The notes below the pieces were generated by a model. That model saw only the letters and a program-made list of their open reading frames with translations, did not search any database and had not been told where the DNA came from. A stretch of DNA of 64,000 nucleotides from an uncultured Thiohalocapsa sp. Lineage in GTDB: Bacteria > Pseudomonadota > Gammaproteobacteria > Chromatiales > Chromatiaceae. A program made the translations under genes and the position numbers. Positions 8,090 through 17,078 of the stretch are shown here, piece after piece (the first letter of the stretch is position 1; each line of letters begins with the position of its first letter). The stretch is from assembly GCF_913063425.1 (NCBI RefSeq), contig NZ_CAJXYK010000002.1, positions 1 to 64,000 of the forward strand. The letters run 5' to 3'.

Positions 8090-10489
8090 CTATCGCTCGC
8101 GATCATACACGCGCAGTGCTACTACGGTGCGCTCGCGCTCGAACCGTGCCCCCGCCTCGACCAGCGCGCGCCTGACGCATCGCGAAACGCTATTTTTCGA
8201 GGTTCCCTTTAAACTGTTGACGTACGCATCACCCTGAAACCATTGCCTATACTGCCCATGCAAAAGGACGATGCCCGTAATGAGAAGAAGCAGAGCGCTC
8301 GGCGTCGGCACTCCGGCGCTCCCAAAGACCGGCGTCTGCGAGCCGGTAAACCTGCCTGATTCTACAAAATAGAGTTCACTCACAAACCATTCAGCGTCGT
8401 CGGTTTCAATTCCAAGAATTCTAAACGCATTGATGCCGCCTACGCCAACACCGAATGCAGAGAGCCCAGTGGTAAAGTCAAACCAAACGCCGCCGGTCAA
8501 GTCAATACCTGTGTCGAATGCGCTCCCTACGTTATCGAAAAGCCATAGATCGTACAGTGTATCCTCAATAACTGGCAACTTAACTCCCATAAAGTTCGGG
8601 TCGCCGTCGCCCGTGCGAAAGTCGTACCCAACCGCTATCGGTGGATCCACACGCACCCCGGCCCCCTCTGCGACGTCGAAATCGAAGAGCTTCGCATTGG
8701 CGCCATCACTTGCGACATTATGAGGAAACTTAACGGTACCAACGGAATCTGGAGGTATGCGAGATATTCTCTCGGGATCCTGCGGAGCTGTGCCGTATAC
8801 GAAGCCGCGCTCTCGCGCGAGATTTTCGTACTCTTTCAAAAACTCAAACGGGCTGTTCTTGGCTTTTGCCTGGACATCAGTTAAGTCTAGCACCAACTTT
8901 GAGATGTCATCGATATTCCTTACGTCGTCTGCGACCTCTATTATCGATTCGGCCTGTTTCGCCTCACTGGCAAAAGACTTGATCGCATCCCAAGCCACGT
9001 TTTCTACAGCAGTCCAGAAGTTCTTCGCAACGCTTTCCGATGGTTCGCCAGGGAACGCAGCATCGGCAAGCTCAGCTACGATGAATGCTGCGACGTCAAT
9101 TTCGCGCTTCAAATTCCTGGCCGTCTCGATCTTAGACACCGGGATAACCGCGTTCGAATTAAGCGCACCAATGATTTCATTTCGCGCAAGCACGAAATCG
9201 TCAATAAACCCATCCATCATTAGGGCAAAGCCTTCTGCCATGCCAAGATACAACTGCGAAGTCAGCATGTGTTCGCTAGTCATAATGTTGAGGAGTTCTT
9301 GTCCCACAGACTCCGGCGACACAGTCCCACCACGCACCAAAGCAGCCAAGCTGGTATTTACTAGGCCCTGCAGGGCGGCGTTCGCATATGTTCCAAGGGC
9401 ATTAGTGGCGACCTTCTCCGCAACGACGGTCTGGACTTCATACGGTGTTGCCTTCAAGACCTCATCGAGAGCCTTGGAGCTAGCGAGATACTGCGAGGAG
9501 ACAGAAGCGTTTGCTTGTACTTCTGCTCCGCTCTTCAAGGCAAGGCCTGTTTGATCGATGGCATTCTGGTATCCAACCGGAACCGAAAACGTTCGCTGGT
9601 CACCATCAAACGAAACAAGAACTTCACTTCCTAGACCGATCCGCGGAGACATGTTTACCGCGAGTTCAAATGATTCCTCGGGTGATAGGGCGCGATTGTA
9701 GATACGCACGTCATCTATCAATGCATCTCCAGACCGATATGGAGAGTCGTAACCACCGCGGGCCGAACTGTACCTGTAAGCTCCTATTAGCATATCCCAG
9801 GATGGCTCGATAGGCGATAGAGAGCTTGCTGGCGACCGTTCTCTGAGGACACCATCGAGGTAGAGTAGCGATTCTGCGGCTGAGCGATCCCATACCGCAG
9901 TTACATTATGCCATTTAGAAAGATCTTTCACCGTGAAAGGGGCCGCTGTTCGGGTCATGGTGCTTTCAGTGTAAGCGCCGGCCTGAACGTTCCAGAAAAT
10001 TTCCTCGGTTGCGTTGTTGATCCCCAAGTGTGCGCCTTCTCGAAAGTCTCCGCCTTGAATCACGAGTAGCGGAGTGAAATACGATGTGTCGCCGTCAGAG
10101 TTAGTAGAGGCATGCTCTGAGGAAAAAGTATCCAGTCGGAAGTTTGCGGAAAAGGTAAAGCTGTCCGTGTTGGGATAGTACCCGGAAGATATCTTGCCAT
10201 AGTTCTGGTCCGTGGCACGTAAAACGAATCCGGACGCAGCGTTGTTCGGGACTGAATATCTGAGGTCTTGGTTTCCGTGTGAGACTGACCCGTTGCCATA
10301 AGTGGGACTGGGGCCTGCACCCGCAGCCTCTGGTGCCGAATTGTTGATTTGGCCTGCGTCGATAAATCCATAATCATCGAATGCGTATTGGTAAAGAAGG
10401 CCGTCAATCGGTATTGTCGCGGAGTAAGCCGATGGGGCACTCAAGGTAATGAAAAACGCAAGCGCATTAATAGGGAAAAGCTTGGTCAT
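8090..10489 (-). CDS. Secreted LamG-domain protein with PEP-CTERM-like C-terminus
   Basis: About 799 residues if started at the ATG at 10489, which gives a clean signal peptide (MTKLFPINALAFFITLSAPS, then AYSA) with GAAGAGG upstream. Residues about 25-290 form a concanavalin-like LamG domain ending in the diagnostic DDVRIYNRALSPEE. A long helical middle region (about 300-560) matches no family I know. Near the end VPTPSALLLLITGIVLL resembles a PEP-CTERM sorting signal, but instead of stopping after a few basic residues the frame continues about 45 residues, perhaps by loss of the original stop. Base composition is clearly more AT-rich than the neighbours, suggesting recent transfer. No exosortase gene is in the window. 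Confidence 0.75.
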   Translation of the reverse strand: MTKLFPINALAFFITLSAPSAYSATIPIDGLLYQYAFDDYGFIDAGQINNSAPEAAGAGPSPTYGNGSVSHGNQDLRYSVPNNAASGFVLRATDQNYGKISSGYYPNTDSFTFSANFRLDTFSSEHASTNSDGDTSYFTPLLVIQGGDFREGAHLGINNATEEIFWNVQAGAYTESTMTRTAAPFTVKDLSKWHNVTAVWDRSAAESLLYLDGVLRERSPASSLSPIEPSWDMLIGAYRYSSARGGYDSPYRSGDALIDDVRIYNRALSPEESFELAVNMSPRIGLGSEVLVSFDGDQRTFSVPVGYQNAIDQTGLALKSGAEVQANASVSSQYLASSKALDEVLKATPYEVQTVVAEKVATNALGTYANAALQGLVNTSLAALVRGGTVSPESVGQELLNIMTSEHMLTSQLYLGMAEGFALMMDGFIDDFVLARNEIIGALNSNAVIPVSKIETARNLKREIDVAAFIVAELADAAFPGEPSESVAKNFWTAVENVAWDAIKSFASEAKQAESIIEVADDVRNIDDISKLVLDLTDVQAKAKNSPFEFLKEYENLARERGFVYGTAPQDPERISRIPPDSVGTVKFPHNVASDGANAKLFDFDVAEGAGVRVDPPIAVGYDFRTGDGDPNFMGVKLPVIEDTLYDLWLFDNVGSAFDTGIDLTGGVWFDFTTGLSAFGVGVGGINAFRILGIETDDAEWFVSELYFVESGRFTGSQTPVFGSAGVPTPSALLLLITGIVLLHGQYRQWFQGDAYVNSLKGTSKNSVSRCVRRALVEAGARFERERTVVALRVYDRER

Positions 10490-10797
10490 TGCCGTAAATG
10501 CCTCTTCGCTGATAGTCAAGTGTCGGGAAAGCTTAGCGCAGCACAGTCCAGCATTGCGCACCATGCTCGCGGACGGCAGATGGAGCACCCACTTTGGGAG
10601 CTTATTCCGGGACAGACCACGACTAATTCAACGGACGATCGCGACCAAGGCGACCCGCCAGCGCCAACGACGCTCCCCGGCTGCTCGCATCAGCCGCCGC
10701 TACCAAGACTATCCGCCGCATGCTGATCAGGCAACCCCCGAGGGTCAGCAGCGCGGGGCGGGGTTTCCGCGCGCGGGGCGGGGTCACGGGGCGCGGC

Positions 10798-10850
10798 AGG
10801 TCTCACACGTAACATCGTGGTGTGTGATGTGGGGCCTGTGATGTGAGACC
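10798..10850. repeat. Inverted copy E of the GGTCTCACA repeat
   Basis: The unit AGGTCTCACACGTAACATCG...TGTGTGATGTG...GTGATGTGAGACC is the reverse complement of copy C, with a further arm. Copies on both sides of 8090-10489, in opposite orientation, frame the AT-rich LamG gene. A GC-rich tandem (GCGCGGGGCGGGGT, twice with variation) precedes it at about 10752-10784. Confidence 0.65.
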
Positions 10851-10890
10851 CCCTTGATGACCCCCGTGACCTGAACCCCGTGACCCCCGG

Positions 10891-11143
10891 CTCCAGGACG
10901 GCGACGCCGACCTGCTCCCGCTCGACCGGATCCCCGACACGGCCGTCGGCGTCGGCCTGCTGCCCTACCCGCCCGGCATCCCCACCGTCATGCCTGGCGA
11001 GCGCCTGGGCGCCGCCGACGGATCCTGGATCAGCTAACTGCGCGCCCTGGTGGGCCTTCGGCCGGGCATTCCCGGGCTTCGAGAAGGTGGTCTAGGGGGC
11101 CGAGGTCGAGGATGGGCACTGCTATGCCTGGTGTCTGCGCTGA
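10891..11143 (+). pseudogene. C-terminal fragment of an Orn/Lys/Arg decarboxylase
   Basis: The frame from 10891 reads VGVGLLPYPPGIPTVMPGER, then LGAADGSWIS and a stop TAA at 11036. In the next frame the match continues as FGRAFPGFEKVV, a stop, then GAEVEDGHCYAWCLR ending at TGA 11141-11143. This is the conserved end of PLP-dependent ornithine/lysine/arginine decarboxylases (PYPPGIP...MPGE, then RxFPGFE, then GVE). The rest of the gene is absent and two lesions are visible, so it is a dead fragment. Confidence 0.7.
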
Positions 11144-11208
11144 TGACAGGGACGGGGACGGGCCGGGGTCACTGCCGTTGACTGAAGGACCGAACCTTGC
11201 GGGATACT

Positions 11209-11271
11209 CGCAGGCTTTAGCCGGCGCACCACAGAGAGCGCCGCCCCGGGGTGCGCAGGCTTTAGCCGGCG
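11209..11271. repeat. REP-like direct repeats
   Basis: CGCAGGCTTTAGCCGGCG occurs identically at 11209-11226 and 11254-11271, with a degenerate inverted relative (CTGCCGGCTAGGCTTAAG) near 11284-11301. The spacing and the GGCTTTAGCC core are typical of small intergenic REP hairpins. Confidence 0.6.
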
Positions 11272-11330
11272 AGTGGCCTCTGCGCTGCCGGCTAGGCTTA
11301 AGTCAATAGCATGGACGGGCCAGAGTGTGG

Positions 11331-11738
11331 TCAATGCGCCGTCCTGACGTCGGTCTTGGCAAAGTCATTGCCCTTGAACAGGAGGGGTGCGCGCTCGCGG
11401 ATCGCCAGCGCGTAGGAGAAGCAGTCTCCGAAGTTGAGGCCGGCCGGATGCCGCCACTTGCCGAAGCGGCGATAGGCGTCGGCGGCGGCATCGGCGAGGT
11501 CTGCGTCGAGCGGGACGGTCGCGACCTGCTCCATGGCGAGAAATTCCTTGGCGCGCTCGACGCCGATATCGCCGAGGTGGCTCTGCATCACCACCAAGAG
11601 CTCGGTACGATTGGGTGCACACAGACCAATGGCCGCTGCGGCCTTTAACCTGCCCAACAACGACGGCGCCTCGACCTCGCCCAGCAGGATGGCGGTCAGC
11701 GCACTGGTGTCGACGGCAAGATCAATCGAAGTGGCCAT
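11331..11738 (-). CDS. vapC: PIN-domain ribonuclease toxin (VapC type)
   Basis: A 135-residue PIN protein starting at the ATG at 11738 (MATSIDLAVDTSALTAILLG). The acidic catalytic set is intact: Asp in AVDTSAL, Glu in NRTELLVV, Asp in LNFGDCFSYALA and Asp in LLFKGNDFAKTD. VapC toxins cleave tRNA or rRNA. The gene overlaps the upstream antitoxin frame by 17 bp, the usual arrangement. Because that antitoxin frame has an internal amber codon (see 11722-11985), an apparently active toxin sits behind a broken antitoxin, which is unusual and would select against toxin expression. Confidence 0.88.
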   Translation of the reverse strand: MATSIDLAVDTSALTAILLGEVEAPSLLGRLKAAAAIGLCAPNRTELLVVMQSHLGDIGVERAKEFLAMEQVATVPLDADLADAAADAYRRFGKWRHPAGLNFGDCFSYALAIRERAPLLFKGNDFAKTDVRTAH

Positions 11739-11985
11739 CGGCGTTGTAGCCGAGGATGGCATCATCGTCGCGACGCTCGATCAACGGCAGGGAACACACC
11801 TCTCGACGCAACCAGTCAAGCGTCGCATCCGGATCCGGCCTGGCGGACGCATCCGCCCGCCCATCCAAAGCGGCGCCAAGCCGGACGATGGCCTATTGGG
11901 TCATCGACAGACGATGCTCGGCCGCCGTCTCCTTGAGCCGCAGATAGAGGTCTTCGGGGACGTTTCGCAGGACCAACGTGGGCAT
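11722..11985 (-). pseudogene. VapB-type antitoxin frame with an in-frame amber codon
   Basis: From the ATG at 11985 the frame reads MPTLVLRNVPEDLYLRLKET, then AAEHRLSMTQ, a typical FitA/VapB ribbon-helix-helix N-terminus. Codon 31 is TAG (bases 11895-11893), where relatives usually have Glu or Gln (SMTQ-E-AIV). After it the same frame continues sensibly (AIVRLGAALDGRADASARPD...LIERRDDDAILGYNADGHFD) to TGA at 11722. One base change would restore an 87-residue antitoxin. It could be a real nonsense mutation, a sequencing error, or a short 30-residue peptide with reinitiation. Confidence 0.75.
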
Positions 11986-12175
11986 TTCAGGCCTGTCGGG
12001 CATCATCAGCTGGCAAAACGCTGGCGCAGGAGTCCGGGCCAGGCAATAGGAGCAGGCGGCGCGATCGCCCAAGTGCCGTCGACCAGCGGATCAGCCGCAG
12101 CGGGCTCGACGATGCGGCCATGGCGATGATGACCAGCCTGGACCCCGCCGAGGTCGCCCAGCTCCCCAACGACCA

Positions 12176-12663
12176 CTAAGCAGGCCCAAGCGCTATGTCA
12201 GGTGCGAGAAGGCTTGCGAACAGCAACAGGTCCAGCGCGCACAGCGCGGTTCCGCCGCTGATCAGCACCCGCGGCGCAAACCGGCTCGCGAACATCCCCA
12301 CCGCGATGCTGAAAGGAAGACGACCGCGATCAGCGCGTTGGCCCCCCGGGACAACCGTGCAGAGCACGGCGGCAAGCACCATGCCACCAGTGCCCAGCAG
12401 CATGCAGCGCTTGCGGCCGTAGAGGTCGCCGGGCATCGCGCCGACGAGGATGAAGGCGTAAGCATCAGTGCCGAAATGCTCGTCATCAGGCCGATCTGGG
12501 CCTGGGTGGCGTCGAGCTCGTTCTGGATCGCCGGCACCAGCAGCGTCAGCATTCCCGAATGCAGGGCCACCGTCAGCACGGCGAGTACGCAGGCAAAGAG
12601 GACCCACCAGCGGCGGGGATCGCGCGCGCCAGTAGCATAGTTCGTCTGCGGTGTTGTGGACAT
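12176..12663 (-). pseudogene. Remnant of an MFS drug-type transporter, N-terminal part
   Basis: Starting at ATG 12663 the frame reads MSTTPQTNYATGARDPRRWW, then VLFACVLAVLTVALHSGMLT and NELDATQAQIGLMTSISALML, the first membrane helices of a DHA2-like facilitator. It then shifts frame to give ILVGAMPGDLYGRKRCMLLG, shifts back, and later gives FSIAVGMFASRFAPRVLISG, then GTALCALDLLLFASLLAPDI, which belongs much further along the family. So there are at least two frameshifts plus an internal deletion. The last part resembles 7245-7320. Confidence 0.7.
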
Positions 12664-12744
12664 TGGATGATCTCGCTTGTTGTGATCGACAGAAACCCCG
12701 GAACGGTTCAGCTCCGCGTGATCCAGGCCCCATCAGTACCTCGC

Positions 12745-14121
12745 TCACAGAAACGCGAAGCAGAGCCAAAGGATGCTGGTCGGCGCGAGAGCCGCCAAGA
12801 ACAGGGCCTGCGGCGCCACGACGTCATCGAAGTGCTTCTTGAGCAACGATTGGCCCGCTGGATTGGGTGCGTTGGCAATCACGGTCAGGCCGCCGCCGGT
12901 GACAGCGCCCGCCACCACCGCGTACTTCAAGCTGTCGGTGAACCCAGGCACCAAGGTGCTGAGATAGGTGATCGCCGCGTTGTCGTTAAACGCCGAGAGC
13001 AGGGTCGCACCTAGCATCAGCGGAACCTCGCTCAGGCTCCCGAGGACGGGCGCAATCCACCAACCCTGTAAGCCGCCGTGGATGACCAACCCGGCCAGGA
13101 AGAACCCGACCAACAGCGGTGTTTGCAGATCGATGCGATTTTGATGCTGTGCGGTGACCTGCGCGAAGCCGAGAAAGAACAAAAGCCCGAGGCTGAACAG
13201 GGCGCCATGATGGGCGTTAATGATGGTCCAGGCCATGAAGAGGAGATGAACGAGCGTGATCCAGACGGGCACGGCATCTTCACGCTGGTCCCAATCGGGG
13301 TCGCGAAACTCGCTACGCTCCGCCTCGGACAGCAGCAAAGGTCGGAATCGGCGTTTTTGGTAGCGGGTGATCTCCTCGAAGCGCTTGTCGAGCGCTTCCT
13401 TAGGCGGTTGCTGGGGCGCAGATCGTAGAATTTCTGCGACAGCAGCAGTGCCGAGACCGTCATCGCCGCGGGCTCCGTGATGATCGAACCGAGCAGCGGG
13501 CCGACTGTCAGCACGATCATCCAAACGGCCGCCAGAGTGCCGCCGAGAAGGCGGCCGATGCGCGTCATGATCTGCTCGCCCAGCCTTAGGATCGGCCGGG
13601 TGGCGGCCAGCACCATCATGACGCCCACAAAGGCCGCCTCGGTCAGATCAACGCCATGATCGATATACTGCACCAGGGTTGCCCAGTCGTAGAACAGCGT
13701 GATTGCCAGCATCAGCGGAATGATTCAGAGCCCGAAAACGACCCCTACCTCGCCGAGAAAGTGGTAGACACCGGCCAACAGATCGCCGGTTGCTTCGCGC
13801 GCCTCACCGAGGCGGATTCTTTCCTGGTGTGCCTGGCGCCGGGCCTGACTCATGGCCGTAAACCGGCTCGCCATAAACGTGTGGATGACGGCGTACAGGA
13901 AGATGAGCGTGGCGCCCAGATTAAATGGCGCTTGCTTGGATCCGGTGGAGCAGTCGCGCTGAGATCCCGTCAAGCTCAGCATCCTGGTAGCTGTTCAAGG
14001 CCGGGCGAAAGGCCGTCTGTACCTCAGTAGGCATAGCGGACCAAGCCGAGCCGCTCCAGACGCCGAGCAGCAACAAGACAAGCGCAAGGCCGAAAACGCA
14101 GCGCGTGTTGATGGGGTTCAT
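12745..14121 (-). pseudogene. Broken putative Na+/H+ antiporter
   Basis: One gene split by three lesions. From ATG 14121 it gives a signal-like start (MNPINTRCVFGLALVLLLLG) and a short soluble stretch. A frameshift near 13950 leads to NLGATLIFLYAVIHTFMASRF and YHFLGEVGVVFGL. An in-frame TGA at about 13728-13726 stands where the frame otherwise continues IIPLMLAITLFYDWATLVQY, probably an original Trp codon. A frameshift near 13430 leads into RRFRPLLLSEAERSEFRDPD and the membrane part to the stop at 12745, including AFNDNAAITYLSTLVPGF. The conserved parts (LLSQKFYDLRPS, FNDNAAITYL) fit the putative Na+/H+ antiporter group. Three independent lesions argue for a pseudogene rather than a sequencing error. 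Confidence 0.7.
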
Positions 14122-14799
14122 TCGTCTGCGTGTGGCTGATGTCGGTACCTGGGCTCGTTCAACTGTCGGCCGGGCGCTCGCGCCCGGGAGACAGCGAGTG
14201 ATCGGGGCCTCGCAACATGCCTGCAATGGCCTATTTGGAGACGTGAAGTGAAAACGCGGTTTTCGCTTCGCTCCGTCTCTCGAACGCCAAGGCGCTTGAG
14301 ACATAGCAGGACATCCTGTCGCGCAAAAGCAACTCGCTTTATTCGAGCTGCCCGTATCGGGCGTTATCGCCGCAGGGAGGCGCCAATCGATTGACGCTCC
14401 CCTGGAGCACCTCAAGTCGATCCGTAAGGCTATCCGCGTCGAGCGCAAAACGCACAGGCCGGGCGCCCAATTTGGGTGCAGGAATGCCAGTTCAGAGCCC
14501 GGCGTCGGCGCGCAGCCAGGCATCTGCGGCCGGCTCGGTCCATGGTTCATCAAGAAAGCGATCACGCCCATTTTGGGTGCCGAGTCGTTTGACCTGAGTC
14601 TACGCGGTTGTGATCATGCCTAAAGTTCCAAACCCCTACCCGAGAGCCACCATCGTACCTGTGGCGACGCCAAGCTCGCGCTGATCTGCGTGTAGGGCTG
14701 GGTCGGCAGTCCAAGGCGTCCTTCGTTCTGCAACGCTCCTGCAATGGTTCTGCAATAGTTCTGCAATGGCTCTGCAATGGTTCTGAAAAGGAGGGTCGT
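14122..14799. other. Intergenic region upstream of the YeeE/YedE gene
   Basis: No gene is supported in these 678 bases. They contain a small hairpin GAAAAC-GCG-GTTTTC at 14250-14264, two copies of the dispersed motif CGCCCAWTTTGGGTG (14464-14478 and 14565-14579), and an 11-bp tandem repeat that ends at the ribosome site of the next gene. The promoter of the transporter gene should lie here, but I could not pick one confidently. Confidence 0.4.
14728..14782 (+). repeat. 11-bp tandem repeat (five units) in the leader of the YeeE/YedE gene
   Basis: Units CTGCAACGCTC, CTGCAATGGTT, CTGCAATAGTT, CTGCAATGGCT and CTGCAATGGTT run head to tail at 14728-14782, followed by CTGAAAAGGAGGG, the ribosome site of the gene at 14800. 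The unit length is close to one turn of B-DNA, so the copies face the same side of the helix. It could be an operator array or a slippage-prone leader; neither is shown. Confidence 0.8.
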
Positions 14800-16275
14800 A
14801 TGAATTTCCAGCTCAGCCTTCGCAAGCAATGGCCTTTCTGGGTCAGTGGTGTCTTCGTTGGTATCGCCGAGGTGATGCATTACGTTGCCTTCGGCAAGCC
14901 GATCCACCTCACGACCGGCCTGGTACAGATGACCTCCGCCTTGGAGCAGACGCTTGCACCGGGGCTGGATTGGTGGTCGCGCGCCTACCGGCCCGATGTT
15001 CATTGGGGCATCATCGGCATCGTCCTCGGCGCCTGGCTGGTGACCCGAATGGAGCGGGAGTCGCGCAGCTGGCGGCGGTATCCCCGAGCCAATCTGTGGC
15101 TGGCCTTCTGGGGTGGCCTGGTGTTCAGCCTGGGGACGCGATTGGCCGATGGCTGCACCACCCACCACTTCCTTGGCGGTATCTCGTCGATGTCGGTTGC
15201 ATCCCTGATCTTTGTGGTGTCGATCCTGCCCGCCGGCTTCCTGACCTTCTACTGGATAACGAAGCTCGGCGTCGGCAACGCGTTCAAAGGGCAAGAGAAC
15301 CGCGGGACCGCCCGGTACGGCTACGAGCACGGCGGTAAGATGTGGCTGGACGGGATTGCCTGGGACATGAGTAAAGACTACAAGCCGGGCAGGAATTGGC
15401 TGCAGATCGGGATCGTGGTGTTTGCGCTCCTATTCTTTGCCAACGCCATCGTCGGCTCCTTTCTGCACGACCCGCTTGAGGGTCAAGTGGGATGGCAGCA
15501 CGCGATCGTCAACTTCGGCTGGGGTGCGGCCATTTGGCTCATCTTGGTCGGAATCGTCGCCGGGATCGGCATGGCAAAGACCGGCTTCGGCACAGAATGC
15601 GCCATGATGACCCCTGAGATTTCTATGGGATTAAAGCATGACCGGAAGCGCGGCTGCAGCCTGTTTGAGGGTCAGTGGCGGATCTCCGGGGCGACCCGGT
15701 ATATGTTCGGGTCGATGTCGCCGTTCACCGCCATCTTCATCGAGTTCGTCATTCTCTGGGTGGCGATCATGATCGGCTGGCAGCTTTTCGGCAGGGAGCT
15801 GCCCTTTCAGAACACCGCCACTTGGGTCATGGTTCTGGGTGCCCTGATGCAGGGGTTCGGCTCAGTGGCAATGATCGGCTGCGAGATCCGAACCTACATG
15901 CGGCTCGGCCTCGGGTACGCCACCGCAATGGCCGCATTCCCTGGGTTCCTGTTGGGCTATCTCCCCTATACGCTGTTTGCGGAGTGGTGGGAGGATCTGG
16001 CCAGCGCGACCGTGATTACCGATGTCAAGTCTGTCCCCGAGCTCTTTGGCCAGGATCCCGCCACGCAATTGTTCGCGGCCCTGGTGTATGGCGCTCTGCT
16101 GTTCAGTCTTATCGTCTGGAGCGTCAGGAGAGGTATGCGTCTGACGGGAACTTCATTCAAAGCGCTGGCTACGACCCCGAATGACGAGCTCGCGATCGAG
16201 TTCTTCAAGCGAAACTTCCCCGAAGACGAGCGCTCCTACGCCGAGCATGTGAAGCAGCGAGATGTCGCCGTCTGA
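14800..16275 (+). CDS. YeeE/YedE-family sulfur-compound transporter
   Basis: A 491-residue membrane protein with about ten or more hydrophobic helices and the YeeE/YedE (TsuA-like) cysteine motifs: GTRLADGCTTHHFLGG near residue 117, GFGTECAMMTPE near 265 and SVAMIGCEIRTYMRLGLGYA near 360. Characterised relatives pass thiosulfate across the inner membrane using conserved cysteines, and purple sulfur bacteria often have several copies. Here it fits the sulfur-oxidising lifestyle shown by the dsr operon 30 kb away, although the substrate cannot be read. A strong AAAAGGAGGG site lies 6-14 bases before the ATG. It appears monocistronic, between a decayed island and a hypothetical membrane protein. 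Confidence 0.9.
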   Translation: MNFQLSLRKQWPFWVSGVFVGIAEVMHYVAFGKPIHLTTGLVQMTSALEQTLAPGLDWWSRAYRPDVHWGIIGIVLGAWLVTRMERESRSWRRYPRANLWLAFWGGLVFSLGTRLADGCTTHHFLGGISSMSVASLIFVVSILPAGFLTFYWITKLGVGNAFKGQENRGTARYGYEHGGKMWLDGIAWDMSKDYKPGRNWLQIGIVVFALLFFANAIVGSFLHDPLEGQVGWQHAIVNFGWGAAIWLILVGIVAGIGMAKTGFGTECAMMTPEISMGLKHDRKRGCSLFEGQWRISGATRYMFGSMSPFTAIFIEFVILWVAIMIGWQLFGRELPFQNTATWVMVLGALMQGFGSVAMIGCEIRTYMRLGLGYATAMAAFPGFLLGYLPYTLFAEWWEDLASATVITDVKSVPELFGQDPATQLFAALVYGALLFSLIVWSVRRGMRLTGTSFKALATTPNDELAIEFFKRNFPEDERSYAEHVKQRDVAV

Positions 16276-16451
16276 GGCGCGGCGACGCGATGGCTGGCAC
16301 AGCGGTGCTTCGGCGGGTGGTGGACTGCAATGTGCTCGGCGACTGTCGGCGGCGGGGGTAAGACAACTCGCGTTGCAGATGGCCCCCGTTTCACCCCACC
16401 GTCAATGCGGTCGCGCTCCCGCCCGAAAGCTGTCCGCCCCGGAGGCTCCAG

Positions 16452-17078
16452 ATGCCTAATCCAACCGATCAGCAGGCCCAGACGGCAACGGCCATTACCG
16501 AGCTGACCGCAGCCCTGCGGCACTTCGAGGCGCGCTATGAGGCCGCCCGTCGCGCCGAGCGAAGGCTGCGCGTCGGGCTCGTCGTCGCCGTTCTGGTGAT
16601 GCTCGGCGGCGGCATATACCTCGCCCAGAGCGCCACAACGGACTTTGTGGCGCGGATCGCGCCGCCGAGGGTCGCGCAGACCGATCCCGAAGCCGCTCTG
16701 GCGCGACGCAATCGCCTGCTTGCGAATCTGGAGCCTGCCGAGCGCGCGCGGCTCGAGCAATTCGAAACGCAGGCGGCACTGGTGCGGGAATACGTGCAAG
16801 TGTCGCCCGACTTCGACAGCGGCGCGACTGTGGCCCTGGTGCTGTCCAGCATGAGCCGCTCCGTCGAAGTCATGCCGGCGCTGTACCGTGTCGTTGCAGC
16901 GATGGCAGACGACATCCGCGTCATGAACACCCGGCTGGCGGCGATGGACCGGAAGATGGACGCGCTGCCGGTACTGGCCACCGAAGTCCAGGGGATGCGC
17001 GGCCAGATGGCGATCATGGCCGCCGGCGTGGATTCGACCATGGGGCGCGCCGGACGCATGCTGCCCTGGAACTGGTGA
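16452..17078 (+). CDS. Single-pass membrane protein of unknown function
   Basis: 208 residues with a CGGAGG ribosome site (16439-16444). A charged helical N-terminus (about 10-40) leads into one transmembrane helix (about 43-59, VGLVVAVLVMLGGGIYLAQ), then an alanine/arginine-rich coiled-coil-like region and a helical tail with repeated methionines (MADDIRVMNTRLAAMDRKMD). The topology suggests a short cytoplasmic N-terminus and a periplasmic helical domain. I do not recognise a family. The next gene's long frame starts within four bases of its end, so it may be the first gene of the RND block. Confidence 0.7.
   Translation: MPNPTDQQAQTATAITELTAALRHFEARYEAARRAERRLRVGLVVAVLVMLGGGIYLAQSATTDFVARIAPPRVAQTDPEAALARRNRLLANLEPAERARLEQFETQAALVREYVQVSPDFDSGATVALVLSSMSRSVEVMPALYRVVAAMADDIRVMNTRLAAMDRKMDALPVLATEVQGMRGQMAIMAAGVDSTMGRAGRMLPWNW

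Noticed and set aside
12040-12176. Plus-strand frame ending LDDAAMAMMTSLDPAEVAQL
   Set aside because: It looks like the end of some protein but has no identifiable start or family; left as possible debris.
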